From Pelargonium nanum (lineage: Eukaryota > Streptophyta > Magnoliopsida > Geraniales > Geraniaceae): a stretch of DNA of 23,026 nucleotides. The stretch covers positions 1-23,026 of the forward strand of contig JAYMTF010001504.1 in the NCBI GenBank assembly GCA_036897485.1, written 5' to 3'. Within the stretch, counting starts at the first letter, position 1. Each line of letters starts with the position of its first letter. Of the stretch, positions 9,838-20,532 are shown one piece after another. The notes beneath the pieces are model-generated. The model was not told where the DNA came from. It saw only the letters and a list, made by a program, of their open reading frames with translations, and did no database searches. A program made the position numbers and the translations under genes.

Positions 9838-9938
9838 CTCTCTCTCTCTCTCTCTATCTCTATATATTCATTTGCCATTTTTTTCATTACTGGTTTTGCC
9901 TCCATAGCTGAGAAAAGTGAGAGAAACGGAGGAGAAAC
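9838..9938 (+). promoter_or_regulatory. Core promoter and 5' leader of the permease gene
   Basis: A perfect (CT)9 run at 9838-9855 is followed by CTATATATTC at 9860-9869, a credible TATA element. The start codon is at 9939, so transcription would begin at roughly 9890-9900 with a leader of about 40-50 bases. CT-rich tracts next to the TATA box are common in plant promoters. No transcript data support the exact start. Confidence 0.4.
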
Positions 9939-12900
9939 ATGGTTACTCAGTCCACCTCCTTTCAAGTTGAACACCAGCCATACTATGAGGAAGGTGGAGC
10001 TAACAAGGACTTTGATGATGATGGAAGACCAAGGAGAACTGGTATTTTAATCTCTCTCTCTATCTGTATATATGTACATGTTCTCAAGTAATTTAGAGCG
10101 CCCAAAATCTCAACCAGGATTTACTGGCTGAGACTCTAAGCCGAGACACAAAAATAAATGGATACGGGCTGGCGCTCTGCGCCCGTAAATTCATTGAGAC
10201 GGGTAATGGTGTTAATTACATTAGTATGGATTAAGTGGCCGAGAGTCTCAGCCTATAAATCATGGTTTGAATTCTTTTTTCTCAGTAATTTATATATGAA
10301 AGACTTGAATTTGTGATTGTTGTTGTTATGGTTTTGATGATCAGGGACATGGATCACAGCCAGTGCCCATATCATCACAGCAGTGATAGGTTCAGGAGTG
10401 TTGTCTCTGGCATGGGCTATAGCACAACTGGGATGGGCAGCTGGGCCTCCTGTGCTCTTCATCTTTGCCATGATCACCTACTTCACATCCACTCTTCTGG
10501 CTGATTGTTACAGAGCTCCTGACCCTGTCACTGGCAAAAGAAACTACACATACATGGATGTGGTCAAATCCCATTTAGGTACTTAATTACCATATACCAT
10601 TCAAACTAATTATGATGCATGCACATCAGTTTCTCTTATCCTCTTTTACACAATTCTAGTAACTTGCAATAACTCAATTTAATTTCTATCCATTTCCCCA
10701 TGCAAAGCTAATTAATAAAATTCATTGTCTCTCATTTCAAATTCAAAATCTATCCATTTAATGGACCTTTGTTCTTTTGTTCTTTTGCAGGAGGAAGGAA
10801 AGTTCAGCTTTGTGGGCTTGCTCAGTATGCAAATCTTGTGGGGATCACTATTGGTTATACAATCACTGCATCTATCAGTATGGTGTGAGTATAATTATTC
10901 AGTAAGATTGAATTGAAGAAGAAGAAGGAATATTTTTTCTGGGTTGTTTTTTAATTAATGTTTTGATGCATGTATCATAATCAGGGCTGTTAAAAGGTCA
11001 AACTGTTTCCACAAGAACGGCCATGGAGCAGAATGTGACGTGTCAAATTATCCATACATGATCATATTTGCTTGCATACAGCTTGTTCTCAGCCAAATAC
11101 CAGATTTTGCCAATCTCTCATTTCTCTCAATTCTGGCTGCTGTTATGTCCTTTGCTTATGCTTCCATAGGATTGGGACTCTCTATAGCAAAAGTTATTGG
11201 TATGGAAATCAAATGGAACATGTATACATTTGTTGTTTTGGTTGTAAAAGTGAGAGTGTTTAGATTAATCTCCTAATGTATGGTTTGTGAATGTGTAGCT
11301 GGCCCGGACGGACCAACGAGCGTAACGGGCACACAGGTTGGAGTGAATGTGACATCGTCGCAAAAGATTTGGAGGTCGTTCCAAGCCATTGGCGACATTG
11401 CCTTCGCCTACGCCTTCTCCACTGTGCTCGTCGAGATACAGGCAAGAACACATAACCCTTGTACATTATATAAAAGGCATGAGACATGGGCCATCCATGC
11501 ATTCAATGGGACTGAATTAAGTAAGGGTGCACACACTACAAGAAAATCATCAATCAGCGACGGTACTGTCCATCGCTAGTCACTCTATCTCTATCGCTGA
11601 TCAGCGACGAAACGTTTCCGTCTTACATTCCGTTGCTGATCAACGACAGTGTCCATAGCCCATTCCTTCAATGTTAGGCCTTTTTCTTGTAGTGACAGGC
11701 GGGATACATGCACGTTATGGTTAATGGTCAACCCAATCCGCTAACTACGTGTTGGGTCTTAGGCGGTTTAGCGGGTTGAAATGCATGAGAATTTCGAAGC
11801 CGGGTTTTTTGAAGGGTAGGCTAGGTGTGAAGGGAGCAATGCCCAATTTGTTCTCTCCAAAGTCTTGAGAGAATAAAGAAGGGTTGAAATCTTGTGATTT
11901 TGTTAGGTCCCATTTGAAAGCGGCCAACCTAATGAGAGGAAAACAAGGGTCAAACAAACATTAAACATAGTGAAAGAGTAACATGTGTTGCTTAAAAGAC
12001 AAGATAATCAACATTTTTATAGGACTATACTAAATTAATCATGTGAACATGGAACATGGGTGTCTCTACGTCGACTAGCTTTCGGTGGGACTCCAAAACT
12101 AGAGTGGACCTACCTGATCAAGTTGCTGAGATGGATTGATTTGTAGTCCTCTCAGGCCAAGTGTACATAAATGGTGACCACGTGTACAGACTTGGGTCAA
12201 CTCTACAAGTTGATAATTAAGCACTGTGGTATGGACCAGCCGTCTCTGAATTTTGGGCCACTGAATGTGTGTTTTGGCTTGTAAGTCATGTGATGTGAAA
12301 GCCCTCCTTTTTGTACTCTCTCCAACCTTGCTTTATTGATTCTTTCCTTTTTGTAAATTACTACTACAACATTGTCACATCCTAAAGTTTTGCCAATTTT
12401 ATACTCAATCATGACCAAGAACCGGTTTACATCTTGTCAATTGATTCCCGCATAACAAATCTCGCGGTTTGGTCACCGATAGGAACCATCAACGAACGAA
12501 CACTCAGTAGAGAAAGTAGTTGATATCACTTAATCCTTTGAGGTATCAGTTTTGAGTCTTGATGATGTTGAGTAATTAGTTGCTTTGATTAGCTATTGCT
12601 ACTAGAAAATTTGCACAACTATATGAACCTTGAATCTAAGAATTGTATGGAATTAACTTGAATGCAGGATACAATCAGATCAAGGCCCCCGGAAAATCAG
12701 TCTATGAAGAGAGCAAGTGCCGTGGGTGTCTTTGTCACGACCATTTTTTATGTGCTCTGTGGCTGTGTCGGTTATGCAGCGTTTGGAAACGATGCACCTG
12801 GAAACTTTCTCACCGGGTTTGGGTTTTACGAACCCTTTTGGCTAATTGACTTTGCCAATGTCTGTATAGCAGTCCATCTTATTGGTGCTTACCAGGTAAC

Positions 12901-13404
12901 CAAACTTGCAGTAGTCTAGTAGTTTTGCTTTCTCTTATACTGGTGAATCTGACTAGACACGCCATGCACACGCAGGTTTTTGCACAGCCCTTATTTGGTT
13001 TCGTAGAGAAATGGAGCCACAAACGCTGGCCAGACAGCCAGTTTATAACAGCCGAGTATCCTCTTAACATCCCAGGATGCGGTGTCTTCAGCTTTAACCT
13101 CTTCAGGTTGGTGTGGAGAACAGCCTATGTCGTTGTAACTGCATTGTTCGCCATGATATTCCCCTTCTTCAACGATTTCTTGGGACTCATCGGAGCAGGC
13201 TCATTCTATCCGCTGACAGTCTACTTCCCGATTGAGATGTACATCGCAAGGACAAAAATGCCTAAATACTCATTTACCTGGATATGGATGAAAATACTCA
13301 ACTGGGTTTGCTTGATTGTGTCGATTGTTGCTGCTGTCGGATCCATCCAAGGCCTCTACACCGATGTCAAGTCATACAAGCCGTTCCAAAATGCAAAGGA
13401 ATGA
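9939..13404 (+). CDS. Amino acid permease, AAP1/6/8-like (7 exons, 481 aa)
   Basis: A proton-coupled amino acid importer of the AAAP family (Aa_trans), expected in the plasma membrane and, by family knowledge, used for phloem or seed loading of neutral and acidic amino acids. Exons: 9939-10041, 10345-10578, 10791-10884, 10985-11199, 11299-11441, 12668-12895, 12976-13404; the lengths sum to 482 codons with stop and all phases join. The protein has a hydrophilic, acidic N-terminus (DFDDDGRPRRTGTW), then TASAHIITAVIGSGVLSLAW (first membrane helix, about residues 38-57), DPVTGKRNYTYMDVV, YTITASISMVAVKRSNCFHK, SFQAIGDIAFAYAFSTVLVE, GNFLTGFGFYEPFWLIDFAN and a C-terminus ending SYKPFQNAKE. Length and block order fit the family fully. 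The start is the first ATG after the leader. Intron 5 has a GC donor and intron 5 and intron 1 hold MITEs. It converges on the KH gene. Assignment to a single AAP number is not safe. Confidence 0.96.
10087..10292. mobile_element. Mutator-like MITE in permease intron 1, with 9-bp duplication
   Basis: AGTAATTTA stands at 10087-10095 and again at 10284-10292. Between them lies a 188-bp element (10096-10283) starting GAG and ending CTC, whose first and last 47 bases are inverted copies without gaps, about 33 of 47 positions matching, including the block GGCTGAGACTCT. A 9-bp duplication and long inverted ends are the mark of Mutator-like elements. The centre holds a GC-rich hairpin, TACGGGC (10163-10169) with GCCCGTA (10181-10187). 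It has no coding capacity and is contained in a 303-bp intron. Confidence 0.82.
11442..11443 (+). other. Non-canonical GC splice donor of permease intron 5
   Basis: Exon 5 ends ...GAGATACAG and the intron begins GCAAGA. The frame and the conserved junction (VEIQ then DTIRS) require the break here, and no GT lies at a position that keeps both. AG|GCAAG is the usual consensus for GC-AG introns of the U2 type. The acceptor is AATGCAG at 12661-12667. Confidence 0.85.
11531..11697. mobile_element. CACTA MITE in permease intron 5, with 3-bp duplication
   Basis: The element occupies 11534-11694 (161 bp). It begins CACTACAAGAAAA and ends TTTTTCTTGTAGTG, with 13-bp inverted ends, and is flanked by ACA on both sides (11531-11533 and 11695-11697), the 3-bp duplication typical of CACTA (En/Spm, CMC) elements. 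The interior has subterminal-type repeats around ATCAGCGACGG and the palindrome CGCTGATCAGCG. It has no coding sequence. Confidence 0.9.
11698..12660 (+). other. Remainder of permease intron 5
   Basis: About 960 bp of intron without recognised coding sequence or bounded repeats. It contains one CACGTG-type core (CCACGTGTAC at about 12178-12187). Nothing else is supported. Confidence 0.5.
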
Positions 13405-13486
13405 CCACATCTCCTCCTGCAAAGGTACAACTACAACTGATCCTTATGTTAGTAATTTTGTTACCAAGCAATATGTAATATTTCGC

Positions 13487-13492
13487 AATAAA
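13487..13492 (+). terminator. Poly(A) signal AATAAA of the permease gene
   Basis: AATAAA stands 83 bases after the TGA stop codon at 13402-13404, in a T-rich context with GT-rich sequence upstream, as expected for a plant 3' end. The real cleavage site cannot be fixed from sequence. Confidence 0.55.
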
Positions 13493-13519
13493 GAAGACTC
13501 AGCTCTACCAGAAACTCCT

Positions 13520-14372
13520 AATAGTTTTCGCCTTATTTTTGCATAGACATGTTATTGAGAAGCCACTAATTGAGATGTTTGAATCCATAGTGTGCGAAGC
13601 AAGTGTTCTCCAAAACAAGATCATGTGTTTTAGTATCTTTCTGTCTCTTTTTTTTTTCTTTCCTTAGTGCAATACCTATATAATCCTAGAATTGATGTAC
13701 CAAATTCACCAGACCAAGCAGTGACCACAACAGCTACATATTCAACCAGAACACCAGAAAAAGACCTATAACATTGTGGCAACGTACCACCAAGATAGCA
13801 GGGGTTAAATCCTACTTTTAACATATTCACTTCAGGTGCTAAAATGAATCAGATGCTTAACAAATCAGATAGATACAATAATATATCTCCTCTGTTGTAA
13901 AGTTAACACAAGCTTCCAATCCTATAGAACAAAAATGTAATAATTTGTGGGGTATCAACCCTTTTATCTGCACAGTACAGGCTCAGTCAAAAACCCGCAC
14001 AGGGATTGCAGATAGTGTATGGTTTGTAGTCAGAACATTTCAAATACACTAATACTGAAAATTTGCACCACCAATACAAAAGTTTCAATCTTTCTTTTAC
14101 AAGGCATGAAGTGAATAGTACAGTCGTAGTTAAGAGCAACGTTAGAACACTAATACCAAATACATATCTTCCCCAATTGGACTAAACAAACAAGGCCTCT
14201 GGGAGTTCAACCTTGCAGACCTAAAGCATTCCCAACCATAACAAGTCATCTCAAAATACTTCATGACTGATACAATGACCATACGTTTTTCACATACAAA
14301 TTACAAAGAAAATAAGAGAGAGATGAAAATGTACTCATCCCCCATAAAAAAACCATAGTAAGTCTCCATCGA
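13520..14372. other. Intergenic DNA between the convergent genes
   Basis: No gene, RNA or bounded repeat is seen. The texture of 13850-14330 resembles untranslated exon sequence more than simple AT-rich spacer, but no splice or coding evidence supports a transcript. Confidence 0.4.
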
Positions 14373-14648
14373 TAGTGGTTCAAATGTAATGTCCTTATTC
14401 TTAAGAAAAGAATTAACATCCAAACCCATAAAAAAGATGCCTATTCTTCTTTCCATCTTTATTCGATTAATGTTCCCAAGACTGAGCAAGCAAGGTAGCA
14501 TATTAATGGTCTAAAATATAATGTCCTTACTCCACAATAACCGAAAAAGGAAATGAAAAAAAAGTACCCATCCAAATCTAGTAAAGGATGCCATCTATTA
14601 CCCGTCTTCTTTATTTGACTAAGTTCCTCAGACTAAGCAAGCCAGCGA
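14373..14648. repeat. Diverged tandem duplication, two copies of about 130 bp
   Basis: Copy 1 (about 14373-14498) and copy 2 (about 14505-14648) share, in order, a TAATGTCCTTA block, an A-rich stretch, CATCCAAA, GATGCC, TCTTCTTT, TTTATT and AGACT-AGCAAGC. Gaps and substitutions are frequent, so the duplication is not recent. It is non-coding. Confidence 0.6.
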
Positions 14649-15019
14649 AACCGGAATACAGCTTTATTTACACTTTTGCACATCCTATCATGGACACTGA
14701 TTTTAAGGGTAAATTGAGAAAATAATATTGTGTCCAATACTGTAGTGTATATATAGAGGCTCTATAAAGCAATTGGTGGGAGAGAAGTAAGAAGTTTATT
14801 GTTATCGGTAGATCTTGAGATACTGTTTATTTTATATAAACTTACTGTGAATAGTTAGTAGCTACTTAGTTTTATGGTCAGAGTCATACTGGAAAATTTA
14901 AGCATCAATTATGAAATTAATAAACAGCAGGTGACAATTGGAATTGTAAACATAGAAAAGACATATAATGAGATAAGCATATTTTTCATGCGTGAATTTT
15001 CATCAAATGTACAGATAGG

Positions 15020-15905
15020 CCAATTTTACGAAACTTTATATAAATAGATACTTGAACTATTAACTTTATACAAACAGATTTTCAAACACTAACTATGTTA
15101 AAATTTTCTGTTAATGTATGCTTAGATCACAAGTCAAGGGAGCAACTTTAACCAATACAGAGAGTGACATGTCAATTTTTATTGACGTGGGTTTGGACCA
15201 AATGTTGATCCACATTGACTGTCTTATACGGACGTTAACCAGTGTTGACTGTCTCTGACTATAGTTGACAGTAAACATTTTCTTTCTAAGATTATACTTT
15301 CAGGTCTAATTATATGAATATAATTGGTTAGGAGGTAAGATATAAACACAGGACTGCAAAATCCAGTCTAGACCAAATTTGGTATGTGTTGAATAATTCT
15401 TTTCTTTTCTAAATTTTTTATTCTATGATAAAATGTATTTTAAAACTTTTTTATTACTTTTTGTACAATGCATTTTATAATACTAATCCAATTCACTCGT
15501 TTTTTTCTTCTTTCTTTTGCGCGCGCGCGCGCGTGTGTGTGTGGGGGGGGGGGGGGGCGGGGGTTGTTTGTTTCTTAATTATCTCTTGAGATAAAGTAAT
15601 TTTGGGTTTGAATACAGTCAAAATTGGTTTGTTGTGGTTCAGTGTAGGACCGAACATATTCATCTGTCAACAATGGATGATGCTTGATCTAAACAAGTCG
15701 CTCCCCATGTTACCTAAAATTGTTGACTACACTGCAGAGTATACCTTAAAAAAATAACTACTTTAGTGATCAAGATCTATTTTTACACCTTTCAAAATAT
15801 ATATATAATATTTTTATAATATTGATAGTTCATGTACCTATTTGTACCAACTTTGACAAAATGAGTCTATTTGTACATTTTGTGAAAGTTCATGTATTAT
15901 AATTA
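15020..15905. mobile_element. Candidate inverted-repeat DNA element, about 890 bp
   Basis: 15031-15063 and 15821-15853 are inverted copies over 33 bases with about 26 matches (core AAATAG-TAC-TGAACTAT). A second related block near 15871-15903 repeats the motif GTACAAATAG. No transposase is seen. Outer ends and target duplication are unresolved. Plant genomes hold many such elements, but family assignment is not possible here. Confidence 0.45.
15519..15563 (+). repeat. (GC)n(GT)n microsatellite followed by G15 C G5
   Basis: An alternating purine-pyrimidine tract (about 15519-15542) runs straight into fifteen G (15543-15557), C, and five G. It is isolated in AT-rich DNA. The run length may be unreliable in the assembly. 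Confidence 0.85.
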
Positions 15906-16360
15906 TGCATGTCTCTATATATAATCAGGTAAAGTTCACAGCATTGCAGAAACCCTAAAAAAAGTAGAGATAAGTTTCCTTGAGATTCATTAAGTCCTCA
16001 AACCCATACATACAAAGTCAAAATGGGTTACAATTCAGTAACTCGTATAATTCTTTGAAATTGAAGAGGAATGCTTTCGATGTATAGACAAAATGAATTC
16101 ATAAAGATTGAAGTCTGTTCCTATAATTAACATCAAGAAGTTCCACGATACTCACAAGAGCGCAAAAAGTTAAGTTCCAGCAATCTTCAGTTCTCACATC
16201 CGTCTGAGGTATTAAGTTTTCACGACATGTTAAGCACAAAAATATAAATCAATCATCCCTCAAAAAAGTAAAAGAGCAGTAATGAACTCTAGCAATAATA
16301 TATATTTGATATTTAGTGAGCATAATGGCAAAAAGGGAAGAAATTACCTAGGCGAAATGA
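15906..16360 (-). other. Probable 3' untranslated region of the KH gene
   Basis: No other gene is seen. On the minus strand a good donor (CCTAG|GTAATT, boundary at 16347/16348) follows the stop codon, and a good acceptor (ACCTCAG|ACGG) lies near 16212, suggesting a short intron in the untranslated region. A near-AATAAA hexamer, AATGAA, lies near 15985-15990. The end of the transcript is not determinable. Confidence 0.4.
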
Positions 16361-19300
16361 TCAAGTAGACTCTGTCTCACTCAACACAAATGCTTGTATT
16401 AGACTCTGGGCAGCATGGCTCTGTTCAGGTGTTCCAGATATTACTACTACAGTTTCAGTTGCTCCAGATTTGGGCTCACTTATGGTAATTTTTGCATCAG
16501 AAATCTGAAATAGCATGAAAGTTGAACATACTGCAATCAGAACTCAGAAGGCTGATGATGGTCAACTAATTCTTCAATTACAATTTATCCAAAACATACA
16601 ATAATGACTGTCAGTCTGTGTGTAAATGTGTGTGATCGGGTGGCATGCATGCAAATCCATGTGTACGATGTCTACTTGAGAAGCTGTTGTATCAGTTCAA
16701 TTGAGACAAACACAAAGGTATTTTCATATTTGGCCCAATGGAAAAGGTCTATGCTATAGAGATTAACGGCCAGTCCTTTATTCTCCACCGTGTAACAAAG
16801 ATAGTTCATTGTCAAATTCTTTTATTGAGAAAACCAAATAAAGAAAATTATGTACATATCTAAAATGAACAACCACAACAAAGAGTGTACCTGACGGATT
16901 TGCTGTAAACATCCACCATCTTCTCCATTAAGTACAGGAACAATAGAACGAGGAACAATGACTTCAACGGTAGTGCTAGTAATAATAGCTGGTTGGCTTC
17001 CTCTGTATACAAACAAAACATTGAATAAGATAATTATCATATCTGAGTATCCTGCATATAAAATAACAACGGCATAATGGATTACAGTACTATCCAATTC
17101 CATCTCTTTGGGCTGGCAACCGATGATTAAAGAATAAGGCTCACTATGTAGGACCCTTAGCCGAATAAGATTTTTCTGACTCCTATTTTCTGGAAGAAAA
17201 TATAATGTTTCTCATACTATTAAGCCCCAAAAAAGGAATTAAAAGGGGAGGGGGGTCAATCCTAATAGAAGAAAGAGGTCTGAGTGTGGTTATTCGGGGC
17301 CAAGATTAAGATGGCCCTTTTCCCAGCATCTTAGTGACAGGAAATTTTTGTACCAAACAAATGACTATTCTTTTTCTAACAGAATTTAATAATTTTGATA
17401 TCAAAGACTGATTAAACACATTTTTTATGCAACTTAAAAAAAACATTCAGGAACAAATAAAAAACAGAAATCAAAATTACCCACATACCCTCCAAATCCT
17501 ACAAATCTTTTTCTGGGACCTGCAAAGTCTGGCAAACCCATTGGTCCGCTGCCTTCAAATAGTCCCTTTAAGCCAGTTCAGAAATAGAAACAAAGTAATT
17601 AGAACAAAGGAATGCACAAATCACTTCTTCGGTATATAACAATAATGTACCGACGCAATTTACTTCTTCAATGTCGGACTATAGTGCAACTAATGATATT
17701 TTATCTTAAATTGGAGATGAGATTTATAATGACCCTAATGTACTTAGTATGTACAGCAAACCTCGACAACAACGGCATTTGAAACACTCTAGAATTCATC
17801 AATTAAAGGAGGCAACATAGTAATGTAATGATACCTGAGGACCCCAAGGTCTTCTTTCAGATAAGTAAGGGGCCATGCCTGGTCTGTGATGCATAAAAGG
17901 AGGATGGTCATCATGAGGATGAAAACGACCATGTGGAGGTGGGCCGCCAACAGCACCAAATTTGTGAAATGGCGGGCCTAAATTAGAATACATTCCTGGA
18001 GGCGAGAGTTCCCTACCCATATACGGAGGGAATGGAGGTACGTGATCCGGAAAGGTAGGACGGTTGATCGAAGGAAATGCGTCACGAAAGAAATGATGGC
18101 GTAACCTATCGGTTATCTGCAAAAGAGCTTCTTGGACTGTTTCATAATCTCCATTTATCTGTCAGAAAAAAAACAGCATGGGCAACAAGGCCATTAAGCA
18201 CTGCAAGGTTCAAAATGTTTAAGGCGGCAATATGACCAAGGCAGTAATAATCATACAACAATACCAAGTGACATTCATCATAAATTAGTCATGTCTATAT
18301 ACAAGTTAATAACCTAGATACCAAAAAATTATTAACCTCATACCAAATATGCCCCAAATACAACTAAAAGACAAACAGAAACAAACTCAAATGAAGGTGC
18401 ACCTGAACTACTTCCTCATTTTCAGAAGCACACTTTGGGATCCGATCTTTCCCCAACAACCGAATATGCGCCCCAGATGACTTCCTCATTTCAGCTATAA
18501 CGGCACCACCCTTGCCAAGAAGACAACCAATTTGGTTTGAAGAAACTAGGAGCCTTGCTGTTACATTTGTCTCCTTGGTATCAGGTATAGCTCTCACAAT
18601 CCTGCTATGCACACGAAGAACTGCATCTTGTCCAGCTGACACTCTCTCATCAGGGTGCTGTAATAGTCAATTGTATTAGAACTTCAAAAAACTGAACTGT
18701 ACCTATATATTAAGTGACTGATTAAACACAAACACACATATAGACTGCTTATTATATGAAAGACAAAACCATACAGCTGGACCAGAGATTAAAATGACGC
18801 GATCCTCAGAATCAGAAACACCATCTAGAACTTTGATCTCACAGCCTGTCTCTTGCTTAAGTGTCTTGATTATTGTTCCACTCTTTCCAATTACACATCC
18901 CACTCTCTCATCAGGACACAGTAAGCGAAAGCTCAACAGTTCCTCAGACTGCCTCATTCGACCTGGGAAACCAGCTTCAAGAAATTTAGGAATCAGAGGA
19001 ACAGATGAATGATAATCAACATCGCGAGGCCCGGCAAATGGTGCTCCTTGAGCAGAAAAGGAATGGTAAGCTGATGATTTCCCAGTAGGGTTGGAAGGAA
19101 AAGAATCCAAGTTCCGAAGTGAAATCTCTAACAGATGTTGAGAAACAGATTGAAGAGCTTTCCGAACTGCATCCACCCCCCCTGTGATCTGCAGAATAAC
19201 AATTATAAAAAAAATCATGCCAACCATGTAATAAATAAAATGTTAAGAAGACTTGTTTCTGCAATCCAAAAGCCATTTATAACAAGTGTTTATAAATCTA

Positions 19301-20496
19301 TACATGTAGAAGAATGCAATCCAATAACTTTTATTGAAAGAGCACGGCAACAAAACACATATTGTAAGAGGTGCTACACTAACATACACAGCAATATGCA
19401 GGTGATCACCAATTCAGAATTTCAGATAGAATTTTCTTTCTTATTTGAATTTAAGTTTGCTCCTTTTTTATATTAACATAAACCTAGTGTTTTAATAAAT
19501 GACAGAAGTAATGAAGTATAGCCCTCCACATGCTAAAATTGGTCAGTGATGTGACTTCTAATTTTTTTATTCTAACACCATCTTCACTTCAGAGGATTAC
19601 CTAATTCTTTACCATTATATATCATTCTAAATGAAGTGTCATACTGACCGGAACCAGTTATTCTCAGTGCTATCAGGGATACCAAAACACTATGGGAAAT
19701 GCTTAGTTCCACACATAGCAATTAAACAATTTGTAATGTTTATGGTTAAGAATAATATGATACGAAGAAAATTTTCATTGTAAATTACCTGTACTAGTTC
19801 ATCCAAAGCTGATGCACATGTAGGAAGTTTGTCCCTTGGAAGAACCCGGATCTGTGCCCCACTTTCAGCTGACATTTGTTTGATTACACTGCCACCTTTT
19901 CCCAAAAGGCATCCAACTTCACTGGAAAGCACAAGTAACCTCAAAATAAATGTAGAAGAGTTACTACTTTCATTCTCCCCTCCAGCTGCCTCCGGTTCTC
20001 CTTCAACCATTCTTTCAAAGACAAGTAACAGAGCCTTCTGCACAGACGAAGTTTCCTTTTCAGATTTTGAATCTTCCGAAGGAACAGATTCCTTATCTTC
20101 AACATTGTCATCACCTTCCTTTGTATCATTCCCCTCTTCAACATCAGGCTTTTGACCAACATGCTCCTTGTTCTTCTCATGGCTGACTTCTTTATCTTTA
20201 TCAGAACCAAAGATAGAAATTACTCTATCATCATATCCAGGGACATTTTCCTCAACTTTGACCTTCACACCAGTTTCTTGGCGAATCTGCGATATGATGG
20301 TGCCTCCCTTTCCAATAACGCCACCAATTTTTGAAGCAGGACATAGTACACGAAATACAAGATTACCAGGGGAGACTTTCAAGGGTTGATTCTTCGAGTT
20401 AGGACCTGCTGACTTCTGCCATTTCTCTTTCCCATTATTTGGCTCGGTGAGATTTTGATCATATGATCTCTTAGAGGGTGTCAATGGTACGGACAT
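16361..20496 (-). CDS. Five-KH-domain RNA-binding protein, HEN4/RCF3-like (677 aa)
   Basis: A K-homology protein expected to bind single-stranded RNA in the nucleus; relatives (HEN4, RCF3/HOS5) act in pre-mRNA processing. Coding exons from 5' to 3' on the minus strand: 19789-20496, 18775-19188, 18403-18657, 17835-18158, 17489-17565, 16891-17002, 16361-16504; all splice sites are GT-AG and the lengths sum to 678 codons with stop. KH domains carry their loops at GKGG 62-65, GKGG 199-202, GKSG 337-340, GKGG 422-425 and a divergent GEDG 619-622. An acidic, Lys/Glu/Asp-rich stretch (about 100-150) interrupts KH1. A Pro/His/Gly-rich linker (about 486-590) separates KH4 from KH5. The first AUG (SVPLTPSKRSYDQ) is taken as start, but the leader is open in frame upstream (see separate entry). 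The exact orthologue is not certain. Confidence 0.94.
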
Positions 20497-20532
20497 GTCT
20501 ACTGTACAGGGGCAAGACAGTTTCTCCGCAAT
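20497..20532 (-). other. 5' leader part of KH gene exon 2
   Basis: Thirty-six bases lie between the acceptor TTGCAG and the start codon at 20494-20496. They contain no stop in the KH frame (IAEKLSCPCTVD then Met), so the leader is open in frame up to and across the upstream splice. Confidence 0.7.

Noticed and set aside
9595-9907. Overlapping plus-strand frames upstream of the permease gene
   Set aside because: They lie in the promoter and CT-rich leader; no conserved protein features and they end before or at the leader.
14730-14790. TATATATAGAGG followed by an AG-rich stretch as a promoter
   Set aside because: No coding exon follows on the plus strand, so a TATA-like string in AT-rich DNA is not enough.
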